Below are positions 34,301 to 45,800 of a DNA stretch of 64,000 nt, piece by piece (within the stretch, counting starts at the first letter, position 1; each line of letters starts with the position of its first letter). The position numbers and the translations under genes were made by a program. The notes under the pieces were generated by a model. It saw only the letters and a list, made by a program, of their open reading frames with translations, ran no database searches and was not told the origin of the DNA. Source of the DNA: Strigops habroptila (taxonomy: Eukaryota; Chordata; Aves; Psittaciformes; Psittacidae); NCBI RefSeq assembly GCF_004027225.2, contig NC_044278.2:96340743-96404742 (forward strand), read 5' to 3'.

Positions 34301-37300
34301 ATACTGCCTTTTGTACTGAGTCCTCCATTGATACACCCTGTTATCTGAATTAGAATCCATTCTGGAGCTTTGGAAATTTGGAAACTTACAGCTTTTGTTT
34401 TCTTTAATGATTGTTACTTGCTTAGCATTAAACTCTGATAGGACACTGCTCCAAATGGGAGGGATTCTTTTAAACAAGGAATTCTTCTCATGGGTTGGCA
34501 GCCAAAATCTCAGATAGTTACCACAGCCAGTAACTGACATATATGCATAGCCTTGCTCCCCTACTGAAAGGAGTGGGATCAAGAATGCCACAATTCTGTT
34601 GAGCTCCTGGCATTTCCCTCATTTGAGCACAAAGCAGAATGGCTTCTCCCTGGCTAAACACAACCCAGGGTTCAGTCCTGATAAAACATACCAAAGTTAA
34701 CCATTCCCCTTAAGGACTATAAAACTCCAGGTGTATCTATGCTATCAAATAACTCACAGCGTATTCCCAGATTGTGATCCTCTTACTACCTATACTAGGC
34801 AAACAACTGTTGATGCCTAGGCTCTCTTGAAGTATTAAACAGATACTGCTGTCCAAAAGAAGCTCAAAGATCCTTGGGGGGATAGTTTGCTCAAGGGACC
34901 ATTGGTTCCCAAGCAGTATGGATAAAACTGCACAGCTTGACTTTGCATTGATGATCCGGCATTCAAGCAGATGCATTTATCAGTGTAGAAGTAGCCCCCA
35001 AGTCTGTTATGCAGGCTGTCCATCAATGCAGATAATCCTCAAGGCAAATAAAAAGCCTGGAGTGTTGTGACTGTGAGCCTCCAGATATTATGATTTTTCA
35101 TACAGTAATGAATTGAGAATCTCAGTACTTTCTTAAGGTACGAAAAATGCCTCTCTGGCCCCCAGCTGGACTAACATGACAAACACGCCTTAGACTGAAT
35201 CCATCTTTGTAGCTGTCAAAGAGCAAGGAGTTTCAAGAAAAGTTTTAATTGCCTCCCAACACAGAAGTTGAAATACTTGATTGCTGTTAAGGGGTGTGCG
35301 TTTCAGCGTGTTTCGTATTTTCTTCCCAGGGGACGGATCTAAAAGTTAGATAGAGTACTCAAGAGCTGAAAAGCAATTATATATTACACAAGACGCTTAA
35401 GAGCAGCTTCAAGGCCATCTTGCCAATCTCTTTTATTATCCTTTATTTGAGAGAGAGTGAGGCTAAAATCTCTGTCTTAAGGACAACTGGCTCCTTTGCT
35501 TGTTTCCTACCAGAGAGCTGGCAGGCTGTTGTGCATTCTCTCCTTTCCTTGCAGTTACCAATTTTCTAATTAAGTCTCTGTGCCTGCCCCCATTAAATCA
35601 ATCAGAACATCGCCACTGATTGCAGTGGGAACAGGAGCAGGATTTAAAGGCCAGATTTGCAGAAAAGCTCAGCATCCATAATGGTGGCCAGGTTTTCAAA
35701 GGAACCGGCAACCACGTGTGAGCTGCTCCCAAGCCTGCATTTGCTGTGCTGGCCTCAGCTCTGGGTGCAAAACACTTGAAACCTCCAGCTTTAGAAACTA
35801 GTGCTGCCCCAGTGAGTGCAGTAGCAATTAAGAGCTGTCAGCAGCCTAGGGAGAGGCAGTCGGCACTCTTCCTTTTCCCTGGCTGAAGCAGAGGGTTTGG
35901 CGAGTGGTTGAAGAGGAACATCCAGGCCCTGAGCTCTCAGGGGCATGCCTGAGATGTTTCTGCTAAGAGCAGGGTGAGAGAAGCAAAAGCTGCTCACCCT
36001 GAACGCAGGGAGGGGTCAAAGTGCTGGCATGTGTGGTGTGTTTATGAACAGTAGGGTATTTTCTTTATTGTGTGCTCTTATACCCAAGTCATCACTACGT
36101 TTGCCAGCCACTGTCATCAACAGTGTTGTTTCCAATGAACAGTCAGGCTTTCCCCAGACCAAATTGCTTTTTGTTCTCGAGAAACAAATGTGGCAGTATG
36201 TCATCAGCTCAGCTCAATCACTCCTTTTCACTAAGAGGCCAGTAAAAGGAATGGCTTACTTGGTCTTAACAGAAGTATAGGTTTCCTCCATCAAATGCTG
36301 AGGGCCCTGGTCTCTGAGAGCCTGTGGGGCCTCCCAGGGAGAGGCATGTCTTGGCAAGGACAGAAACTGCTGCGTGTCCTCCCAAAGCTAAACCTGCTGC
36401 TAACGTACTTAATCTTCTGTATGTCAAATAGTTTATATATGCTTTAGTATATAACTGTTTTAAAAATCATAGTTTTATAGTTGATTTTCATCTTATAAAA
36501 GAAAATTTTTAAGTCAACGAAAGATCAATTTTATGATTCCCATGACTGAAAAATGATCTTTATGTCCTTACAGTAGCCAACAGACTTGAATGCACATATG
36601 TTTGTTGCTAGGCTGTGACAGTAATACAGTTATCTGTACTAATATTTTCTTCAGCTGCCTGTTTCTGTTGTTATTGCACATCTGCTGGATCTTACTGTTC
36701 TTGCTACCAGCCATTGGATACGGATGCTCATGGGCTTGTTGACTCTGGTGAGTTCTGCTATACTCCATTCTTTTCTCTTATTTTGCTTATTCTTCTGCAA
36801 ATCTTACAACTTATTAGCGTTGATTATTCTAGCACAGTTGTTACCAAATTGCAAATACGATCTGTATGTATCCACCAAGAGATAACTACAAGGAGGGCAA
36901 GAGACACACCTCAGCTTGTATGGCTGCTGTACATTGTGTTCAAATGCCAAAGGAATGGACTGAAGTTTTGTGTCTGTGAGCAATTCACATGGTGTGGTAA
37001 CAGAACTCACAGGGATATGTAAAACTTACCAAAGTAAAGCTATGGAGGCAAACCCTCCCCTGCAAATAACCACCAGACTGGTTTATTAAGTCTTGTTTCA
37101 CCTGTTGTTGGACACATTTTTTAAAAAGTCCATTAAAATTAGTGAAGCAACTCTTTTTCTGATATATCCTGAAAATAAATGGAATTTAAGAACTAGTGAT
37201 GTAAAATCCATGCAGAAGTAGAGTAGCAATACAATGAGCAAAAATAAGCGATGATAATAAAAAGGTGTTGTCTATAGCAACTTGTGGAGAAGTGTGCATA

Positions 37301-38715
37301 GTGGGTTTTTGTTCTTCACCATTTGCACCCTATGTACTTATTTCATATTGATACTGAAAAGCTAAATCTTTTTTTTCAAAGGACTGAGAATCAAATCTAT
37401 AAGATGTGCAGGTATCTAACTCACATGGGCATCAAGAGGACCTTGTTAAAAAAATCTTTCACTTATGTTGGCCTGTAGACCCACAGTTTGCATCTCAGAG
37501 CATCTCTCACATTTGAGCTGCTATACTGCAGCACAGGGAAAGGTATCCAGATATGCTTCAGTATTAATGATTGTACAGGAGAGTCAGTATGGCTTAGATT
37601 CAAATCTGTGGGTGAAATCAGTCTCTGATGTAACTATTCATCTCAGTGAAATTGCAGCAGGGTTGATTATAATTAGCATGACTGGTAAATGTAAAGTACC
37701 ATAATTTTTAAAGTCCAATCACACTGACTCATGCACTCACACTGGTCAATATCTTCCTCTCTGCATTTTTATTCAAACGAGACATTTGGTTAAAATTCAC
37801 TGTTATAAACATGTTTATGTGATTTCTCAGAACTTCATACAATTTTCTCAGAAACCTGTTCTTTTTAGCAGTTTTCTTGTACTATTCAATATCAGATGGC
37901 ATTTTCAGCTTTTTTTATTTCATTAAAATATTAAACTTTCTAAAGATTTTTTCTTTTTCTTCTTATAACTAGGACCTGTGGGACTTTCATGTACTCCAGT
38001 AGGGAACAGGAACCTCAAGAAACGTAAGCCAAGAAGCAGCAATTTCAAACTGAAGCCTGGATGGAACAGTCCTTTCTATATTATATGCAGAACGTACATG
38101 GGTTGTCATTGTGATGCAAAGTCCCTATCAACTAGAGTCTGGGGAAAATGAATAATCAGAGATAAGATTCGAGGTAACTTACAGAAGCTGATCTGGTTTA
38201 GAATGTTGTACAATGTACCACCAGTTTAATCTTCATAGCCCTTTGCCTGTAAAGTCAAGGCATTTAGACTCATTTACACCAATTGTTCACATTTCAGGAT
38301 CTGAGACATTCAGAACAGCTCTTGACTTAACCTAGAATAGCTCTGCTTCTTTTTTCTTTTCCTCTGTGCAGTCACTTGTAGCTTTAAAATCTGATGTCTT
38401 GGGACCTCATCAAGATCAGAGCGAGTGCTGTGTGAGAGAGATCTGCAACAGCGCGTTCCTGTTTCTACTCCAGAGGAGATGAGGTCTGTGATATGTCTGA
38501 TGCTCACCTTCCCTCTCTTCGGGTCAGCAGGCAGGAGCTGTCTGTGTTCAACATTTGGAATGAAGGAAAAAAACATTTGCCTGTCTGGCTGCAGCTTTTA
38601 AAATAGCTCTGGGAAGCTGCTCCCTATTGCTTTGGAATATTATGCCCATTGCTAAAGAAGGTGGAGTAGTGGGAGGAGAAATATACTGAGGGCAATAAAC
38701 TGTAATAAGCGTGAT
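31211..38715 (+). ncRNA. Candidate divergent spliced transcript (lncRNA-like)
   Basis: Plus-strand exon-like units follow the CpG promoter. Unit 1 starts near 31,211 and ends with donor 'gtaagg' at 31,258. A second exon (34,134-34,222, 89 bases) has acceptor 'tattgttccag' and donor 'gtaaga'. A third (36,655-36,747, 93 bases) has acceptor 'attttcttcag' and donor 'gtgagt'. A terminal exon from 37,973 has a long pyrimidine tract before 'ctag' and an AATAAA at 38,694-38,699. No single frame stays open through all units, so a non-coding RNA divergent from DHRS12 is more likely than a protein gene. All evidence is splice-signal quality and position; chance is a real alternative. Confidence 0.3.
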
Positions 38716-41700
38716 TTATTTCATGGCTGCTACCATTGCATTTATGATGCGTATATGTCTAGAGTCTGTGTGTGCATGCGGAAATGTCTTTGTGTCTTTA
38801 TATTATTAGATTTCTGCAGTGCCCACAACTAGCAGTGAGCAGGCTATCTAGCCCATTGAAATAATGTATATTTTTTTCCTTTGAAAGCAAGAAATAGACC
38901 TTTGTTTCTCAAGAAGGGGAGATGATTTAACTGGAACAGTTAAAGCTGTTTTCCTGCATGGTAGTCAACACATTTCTGAGTTCATAATAATTAGCTGAAG
39001 GGTCTATTTTGTTCAGTTTTCAGAAGGCATTTATATTACTTTGGGAAAAAAAATGAGCATTTTCAATTTGTAATTTAGTCTACTGGCAAAATATGAAACA
39101 TTTTCATACCAAGGTGTAGATTGTATTTTCAGCCATTTGACCTTTGGGCTGTAATGACATAATTCCCCCACAGCTGTTTGCTGGGGAAATGTGCCCACTT
39201 CTCCATTTGTCTGGGACCACATCAGTTTGTGGCAATTTAAAAAGCTGCTGCTTGCAAGTTAAGGTGCTGTGGTCCATGTACGTTTCCTAGATTATCTCAA
39301 AGTGAAAGAAAGTGCCTGCAATCAAATGACTTTCATTTGGGTTTAAGCTGAGTGCTTTATTTAGCCATTTGAGCAACCCAAGAGAAAGTATGCTGCTGGT
39401 GGTGCATCAGGAGAAGAGTGGTAACTTAGTAAGTCACTGTAACTCAGTTGTATTTGGTCCTGTGCCCAAAACCAGCTGTCCCTGCTCTACACCTGCATGA
39501 TTCCAGCCTGCTGAAGGAGGCAGTAGCAATCAAAGTGCAGAAGGCATGCTCAGACCTTGCTGGATACAGAACTGATGGCTCCAGAAATTTTGGAGGTATT
39601 GATGTTCACACTTGCATGTGCCATATCTTATTGATGTACGCAAATGAAGATAAATACTATCAATTCAGAATTGTCCTCTCCCAGTCCTAACGGAGCTTTT
39701 TGTTTACCTTTTATACCTTCAAAGTATTTCACATATGCCTTTTGCTTCATTAGTACTTCCTCTATCATTTTGTGTTTGTGCTAACCAGGTACTGAACGCC
39801 AGCACTATGATTTGGCAGCACTTTCCCAAGATGTCAATGAACGCACTGGGTTGTCATACCTGAAGAATTAAGTCTCCATGGTAGACTGCAGAGAATCAGT
39901 CAGTCTTACCCTCCCATGAATGAGACACAGGCCTCGGGCTTACTGTTATGTGGCTGAAATTTGACGAATCATTACACACGTGCTGAGCTGCTGTAACTAT
40001 GCTCACACAGGCACACCAGAAATGCAAGGGAATGTGGCTCAGCTTACACCTCCTCTCCTCAGGGCTGAACTAAAATGACGTTGGGTTTGCTCAGGTAGAG
40101 AACACACATCACCACTTGCTGCAAGGTCACTGGATATGCAGTGACATGGGAATCAATTCAGACTTAATCAGGAGTGTGAGCCCTTAATTCTTTGTGATCA
40201 AGAATGATTCTAACAGCACTTTGCAACAACAGGGAGTTGTTGCAATAGCGAGGGAATCCTATGGGTAGAGTGTGTGTAGCTGCTTCTTTTTACATTATCA
40301 ACTGAGTATAATTTTCTTTTTTATGCCTGTTTCAAATTTTTGGGTAAAGTTCATGTGTAATGATAAACAGCTGCTTTGTGGCATTTGAGTTGATGGGTGG
40401 AATTATGCCTGCTGTTAGGCAATTTCTTAAACACTTCTTAATGAACAAAAGATGCTCTTCACTGCAGGTAAAACCACTTAGATGAGTTCAGAACTGAACA
40501 CTGAAATCCGGGAGCCCAAGTGCTGAACCAGTGAAGTATTTGGGAAGGAGGAATTCTGGCATTCCACCATTGGCAGCAGTTATGTTTCAGAAACGTGTAG
40601 TGCCTTTGGAAAGGCAGTGGAGAGTGGGGGGTGGAGCACCTCTTGGGGAAAACATAACTGTGATTTCTCCCAGACACAATTTGAGGCCCATAAATAAAAG
40701 GAAATATTTCCATTGGTCTGCTGACTGTGCACGGCCTAAGTCAGCCAGCAGTGTTAGTAATTCCCACCCCATGGATTTCTGATCAGGGACAGCCTGACTG
40801 TGACTTCTCCCGAGTGGTTGCAGCAGAGCAGGGGAATGCTACACTGGTGCTGCTTTTTGTCAATGTTTCACCCTTTACCCTATATTCACTCTAAGACTAG
40901 TTTTCTGGAAATAAGCAATTCTTAAAGCCAGGGCCTGAATTAAAATCCTTACAGACCGAATGCACCCTTAGTTATTTATACAATAGCCCCTGAGGTAAAT
41001 GTTCATGGTTGAAGACAGGTGGTTCCCACAGATGTCACGCTGTGTTCAGCCTCAGTCCCAGGAAGGATGGTTGGACAGAGCCTGTTCAGCTGTGGCATAT
41101 TGTTGAGGTTCTTTTACAGCTTTCACCCTTCCACAGGCATCTTGTAAGTCTTCTAGGTTTCTCTAAAACATAGGTTTCAGCTGTGTGGGTTTTAGCAGAA
41201 AAGATACCCAGAACATGCATCCTCTTCCTGTGCTGGGGCCACCCTCGTGCTTGTATAGAGGGGACCCTCTCTGCATTGACCATATTAACAGAAGTGCATA
41301 AAAGCAAATGCAGAAAGAGCACTTTTACACAGCTTTCATCAACATATGAAGAAACAATCTTCCAGCACCAGTTACAGGCTTGTTCCCTTACGTGCCACAA
41401 AGCAGTTGTCTCTGCACATGCTGGTGCTTTTAAAGCTGATACTGCTTGTTGGCTTACCAGGTGTTTGTATTACATCTACCTATTAAGCACAGATTTCCAT
41501 ATGTACAGCACCAAGGTGAACAAATCAAATGTACACTCACACCACAATCAGAGCACTGCTGTAGTGAACACATCCGCCTGAAATTCTCACATGTATTTAT
41601 CATCTTTTATATTTAAAACACCTACATAACATCATCAGGTTTTTTATGAATGTGGTCACAATGGTTTGACAACCACCTTTGTGTTGGCGTGGTGCTGACA

Positions 41701-42049
41701 AATTACTGCTATACAAAAAGTAGAGAAGAGCAGTCTCCCCAGCTTGGGGAATGCTGAGCATATATTGTTCTGCCAAAGAGTTGCAGAGTGGCACTGGCTC
41801 CATTTGGATGTTTTGGATATATATGGATATATTCAGACTATCTGTTTTAGCACCAAAGGTAGATATAAATGCTTTCAAATCCAAGTTCAGAAGATACCTG
41901 GGGGCCGTATTCAGGCTGACTTTATACATGCTCATAATTCTCTCATAGCTACTCGCTGGCTGGTCTAACAGTGGCCTGAATAGCTCCGTAGCGAGCATCT
42001 AAGTTGCTGTCAAAGTCCATGCACCATACAAGGTGGTCTGAATACAGCC
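38716..42049. other. Intergenic sequence and TMEM272 3' flank
   Basis: No exon or RNA gene was recognised. Several minus-strand AATAAA signals occur (for example near 39,355 and 38,716) and could serve as TMEM272 3' ends if its 3' UTR is long. Open frames of about 130 codons at 41,183-41,998 on both strands have no family resemblance or splice context. Confidence 0.4.
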
Positions 42050-42130
42050 CTTTATCTCTTTGTCTCAGCTTCCTCATTTGTAATGCAGAGATAGTAACAT
42101 ACCTCAGCAAGGCTACAGAGATGTTCAGAT
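42050..42130 (+). repeat. MIR-family SINE remnant
   Basis: 'tctcagcttcctcatttgtaa' followed by 'gagatagtaacatacctcag' matches the well-known MIR core and 3' half ('cctcagtttcctcatctgtaaaatgg...' then 'ataatagtacctacctca'). MIRs are ancient amniote SINEs that occur as old, diverged copies in birds. Ends are approximate. Confidence 0.6.
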
Positions 42131-42486
42131 CCATGTGAAAAGGACAACATGTCTGCTTTTATAGGCAGAGATGTACTATGCTGAAACAACATAAGGGGAC
42201 CTGGTTTTAGAGGAGTGCGCCATCTGCAAGAGCTTGCTCCAGATAGACTATCCAAGAGTTAAAAAGGAGATGTAGAAGTTAGCAAGAATGCACCCTGCCA
42301 TCCATAGCAGCAATTTTACATTGACTATGCTGAATTCCAGCATAGCTTTTTCCAGATGGCACTGTATTTTACAATTTCCTCTTGCAGTTGACTGCTATCA
42401 TACATATATATAGTACGACAAAGACGTACACAAGGGTGAATTATTGCCTATTTTTTGTTATACAAGCTTTCCCACACATCTGGGGC

Positions 42487-42492
42487 TTTATT
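42487..42492 (-). terminator. Candidate polyA signal just after the TMEM272 stop
   Basis: The minus strand reads AATAAA only about 10 bases after the TAA stop. If used, the 3' UTR would be unusually short. Signals further down (near 39,355) are alternatives. Confidence 0.25.
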
Positions 42493-42502
42493 TATGTGGC
42501 AT

Positions 42503-42865
42503 TTAGTCTTCCTCAGAAGAGTATCTTTGCCTGGAAAAACAATATATGCAGCAGCTACAAAAGATAAGGAGAAAGAGAACAGTATGGCTAATAATGAGAA
42601 CACCAACAGCAAAAATGTACAGGGTTTTGTCACAGTAATCCTGAGGCTGATGGAAAGGTGGGATGAAGTTTGGTAGGTACACAGAAAAAACCCAGTAATT
42701 CCCAAGAATGAACCAAAGAAAGAGGAAAAGGCTGAGGGTTAGATGTATGTAGTACTTGTGAGCATTCTGTCTCCAGGGATATTCATCATCATCGTCGTCA
42801 TCAATCACAACAGACTTGGAAAGCAGCTGCCTCATCCTGGTTGAGTCGTACAGCAGGAGAGTCAC
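42503..42865 (-). CDS. TMEM272: TMEM272 coding exon 4 (residues 68-187)
   Basis: Acceptor 'caatgcctccag' precedes the first base at 42,865. It begins in phase 0 with Val-Thr-Leu-Leu-Leu-Tyr-Asp and contains the poly-Asp run with Glu-Tyr-Pro-Trp-Arg-Gln-Asn-Ala-His. Next come helix 3 (Leu-Phe-Leu-Phe-Leu-Trp-Phe-Ile-Leu-Gly-Asn-Tyr-Trp-Val-Phe), the extracellular or luminal Pro-rich loop, Tyr-Cys-Asp-Lys-Thr-Leu-Tyr, helix 4 with a Cys-rich end, and Ser-Ser-Glu-Glu-Asp-stop. At 121 codons including the stop it is the longest clearly coding exon in the window. Confidence 0.9.
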   Translation of the reverse strand: MTLLLYDSTRMRQLLSKSVVIDDDDDDEYPWRQNAHKYYIHLTLSLFLFLWFILGNYWVFSVYLPNFIPPFHQPQDYCDKTLYIFAVGVLIISHTVLFLLIFCSCCIYCFSRQRYSSEED

Positions 42866-45800
42866 CTGGAGGCATTGGAGGAGAAAAGGGAGTAAGTCAA
42901 TTGGCTGTGAAGTCTCAGCACATTCTGGTCACTGCCAGCCTTTAGGCCAAATTACAGTTGGATGTGGGAAAATCGTGTAAGAGAAAGCTGAGGAGCCACA
43001 AATGAGGCAGATCCTGCTGGGAAATAATGTATTTTTCCTCTACAGTTTATTCACTAGTGAGATTTAGGCCAGACATTGCAAAAAAACCTGCCAGTGGTGA
43101 GGATGGAAAGGCGTGAGAACAGATTGTGTAGGGAGATGGCAACAGCTCCCACACTGGAGACTTTTAAGAACAGATTAGAGTAACTGCTAAATGACTTGCG
43201 TAGTTCCTGCCTTGTAGTGGGTGGATTTGTCTCTCCTAATTATTTTTCATGGCTATATAGGTTAATCGGATTAAGTAAAATTATGAAGGGTCTAGACTTT
43301 GACCTAAACCCAAAATAATTTGCTTCCAATACTTGGAATGATTCTGTCAAGTTTTCTTCAATTAAGCATCATTTTCTCAGATTGCTCCATTCCTGTCTTC
43401 AGTCAGAACCAGCAGAGAAACAGGTGGAATACCATGATACTGTGAGGATAGGAAGGTCTAGTCTATAGGGAAATGCAGTAGGACTGATCAGCAATGCTTA
43501 GAAGATTTCTATTTCAGTCTCAGAATACAAAGTATGTCAGTAGGTTGACTGCAGTGTAGAGGAGCTTTTGAATTTCTGTCCCCTAAATGACTTTCTTAAT
43601 TTTGGTAGATTTATACGAGAGGTATATGCAGGGCTAAATGAGGATTTGGGACAAACATTGTGAAACTTGTGTTACCTTGCTACACTTGAAACACATGGTC
43701 CAGTCCTCAAGGCACTAGCTATTGTAATTGCAACTCCCTTTCTTAGGTACCTGTGTTCCTGTACAAGCCTCCCTGCAGTGAGTTGTGTCATTGAGAAAGG
43801 GACTTTAAGAAGCTGACTGAGCTGGAAGCTGCCTCGGCCAGCCAGGAATGAAATTCAGAGAGAAAGGTAAAAGATGTGTATTTATAAACGGCTAAGGGGA
43901 AGCACATACTGTCCAAATAGGGGTTCTCAGCCATATTCTCTTTCCCAGAGTTATATTCTGTGCTCATTTTTATGCTTGAAATAAGAAAGAAGAGCACCAT
44001 TTTACACCTTCTCCATTAGTCAGTGGACAATGGTGAGAATGCTGGCTAAGGAAAACCCATATGGGTATATATTCTGCCAGGTTCAGGTTTTAGTCCACAT
44101 GCCCCATTTTCTAGAGGCAAGGCCTAGCAAGAGGATCCAGGATATCCTAGGAAGAGGATTCTCTTGCTCTTCCCTGTAAAACTGTTCAATTATGTATAAA
44201 TGATTAAATATTTTTTCACAAACCCAGCTTTTTTTTTTTCTGGTTCAGATGTTGGCACCAGTTTGTGAGAAACAGAGACTTAAGTCCCAAAGCCAACTCA
44301 GGCAAGAAAAAAAAAAGGTGTTTCCACCATTTTTTTGGTCTGGCATCCAGCTGAACACTCAAAGAGGTAGGCTTGCTCAAACCAGCAGAACATCTTCTTC
44401 TCAGCTGAACGTTTATTTTAGGCAGGCTCATGACACATAGGAGGGAAAAACCTGCCTGGCCAGTGGGTCTGAGATTTCTGCACAGGGACCTTTGGCTTGA
44501 CCTGCAGCTTTGTGGAGCTCATTAGATTTGAGGTTAGCTCAGCACATAGGCAGCTGCCTGTAGTCGAGATTCACCAAGCTCAGCAATGGGAGTGGGGTTA
44601 AATGGCAGATGAGCATTAGCTTTGGAGAAGTCAGAGAAATCTCCCAGGTGGATTTATGGATCTCGACTGCATCTAACCAGTTTATGGAGAGTGTATTTAA
44701 TTCTTACAGATTATTGCCTTACCAAGTTCTGATTGAAGCAAATTCTGGCAGTTGCTCACATTGTTAATAACTGCTGAATATACATTTATGGAGCAGCATG
44801 ACATGAATTCAGCAGGCGTCTCTGGATGCTGTGGAATGGTTCAGTTGCCTTGGTGAATATCTGTAGGTTCCATTGCCTTTTAAAAGACTGGAGGTGGTAA
44901 AAAAACAGATGAGGAGCCTACAGATCTGGGCCAGAACGACTTGCCATTAAATGATGTCCATCAAAGGACAGCGTTCATTCAGACTTCATTCTATACCCAT
45001 TCTCTGACCTTTTAACTTTCAGAGGTCAAGCAAATGTACTGCTTAATGAAGTCGGTGGAGTTTGATGAACTTAACAGAGGGCAGAGCCGGGACAGGTGGA
45101 ATTTGGCTACAGATCAAGCACTATGAGATGACACTACAAGATGAGTTAGATCAATCAAATTCTTACCAAATATATTGTCAGACTGCAAAATGGTCAGTCC
45201 TGCTGTCAAATGAAGCCACATTCAAGCCATTACTTGATGTCAGCATGAACATTAACTGATCCACTTACCATCTTATTTAGGGTAAGGAAAACTGACTTTA
45301 AACCAGGAGCAGCTGAGAAAGAGTCAACATTTTTGATGAAGGCTTCAATTCATTAGCATGAAATTTTTCTCTCAATTCTGCTCTAATCTTTTCTAAAATA
45401 TTATTAAATGAACCTTTGATTATACGGATAAGGCCACTGGTGTGATCAAATGACTAAGCTTTTTCCAGTAGAAATCATAGCACAACAAATTCCTTGTAAC
45501 ATGATTAAGCACTTTCTTTTTTTTCTCCATTTACTTATTTACTGACCAAAGGTCCTCAGGGGGGATGATTCATATCCCAGTGATGCACTGCATCTTGGTT
45601 ACCACTGCAAAAGAGTGCAGGGGAGGCTGAGACCTGCAGAGGAATATTCTTTTCCCTGTTTCAATCCTGGCAAAGAAAAGGGTCTAGAAACATTATCAAA
45701 GTGGACCGTAGCTAGCTCCTGTTTGGAGTGTCTGCTGTCTGCAATCTGTAGTGCTGTCAAGTGGGAGACTAGCAGGTTCCCTTTACAGGGCCAAGCTGCC

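Noticed and set aside
34097..34591. 164-codon minus-strand open frame
   Set aside because: No recognisable family sequence; it overlaps the better-supported plus-strand exon candidate at 34,134-34,222.
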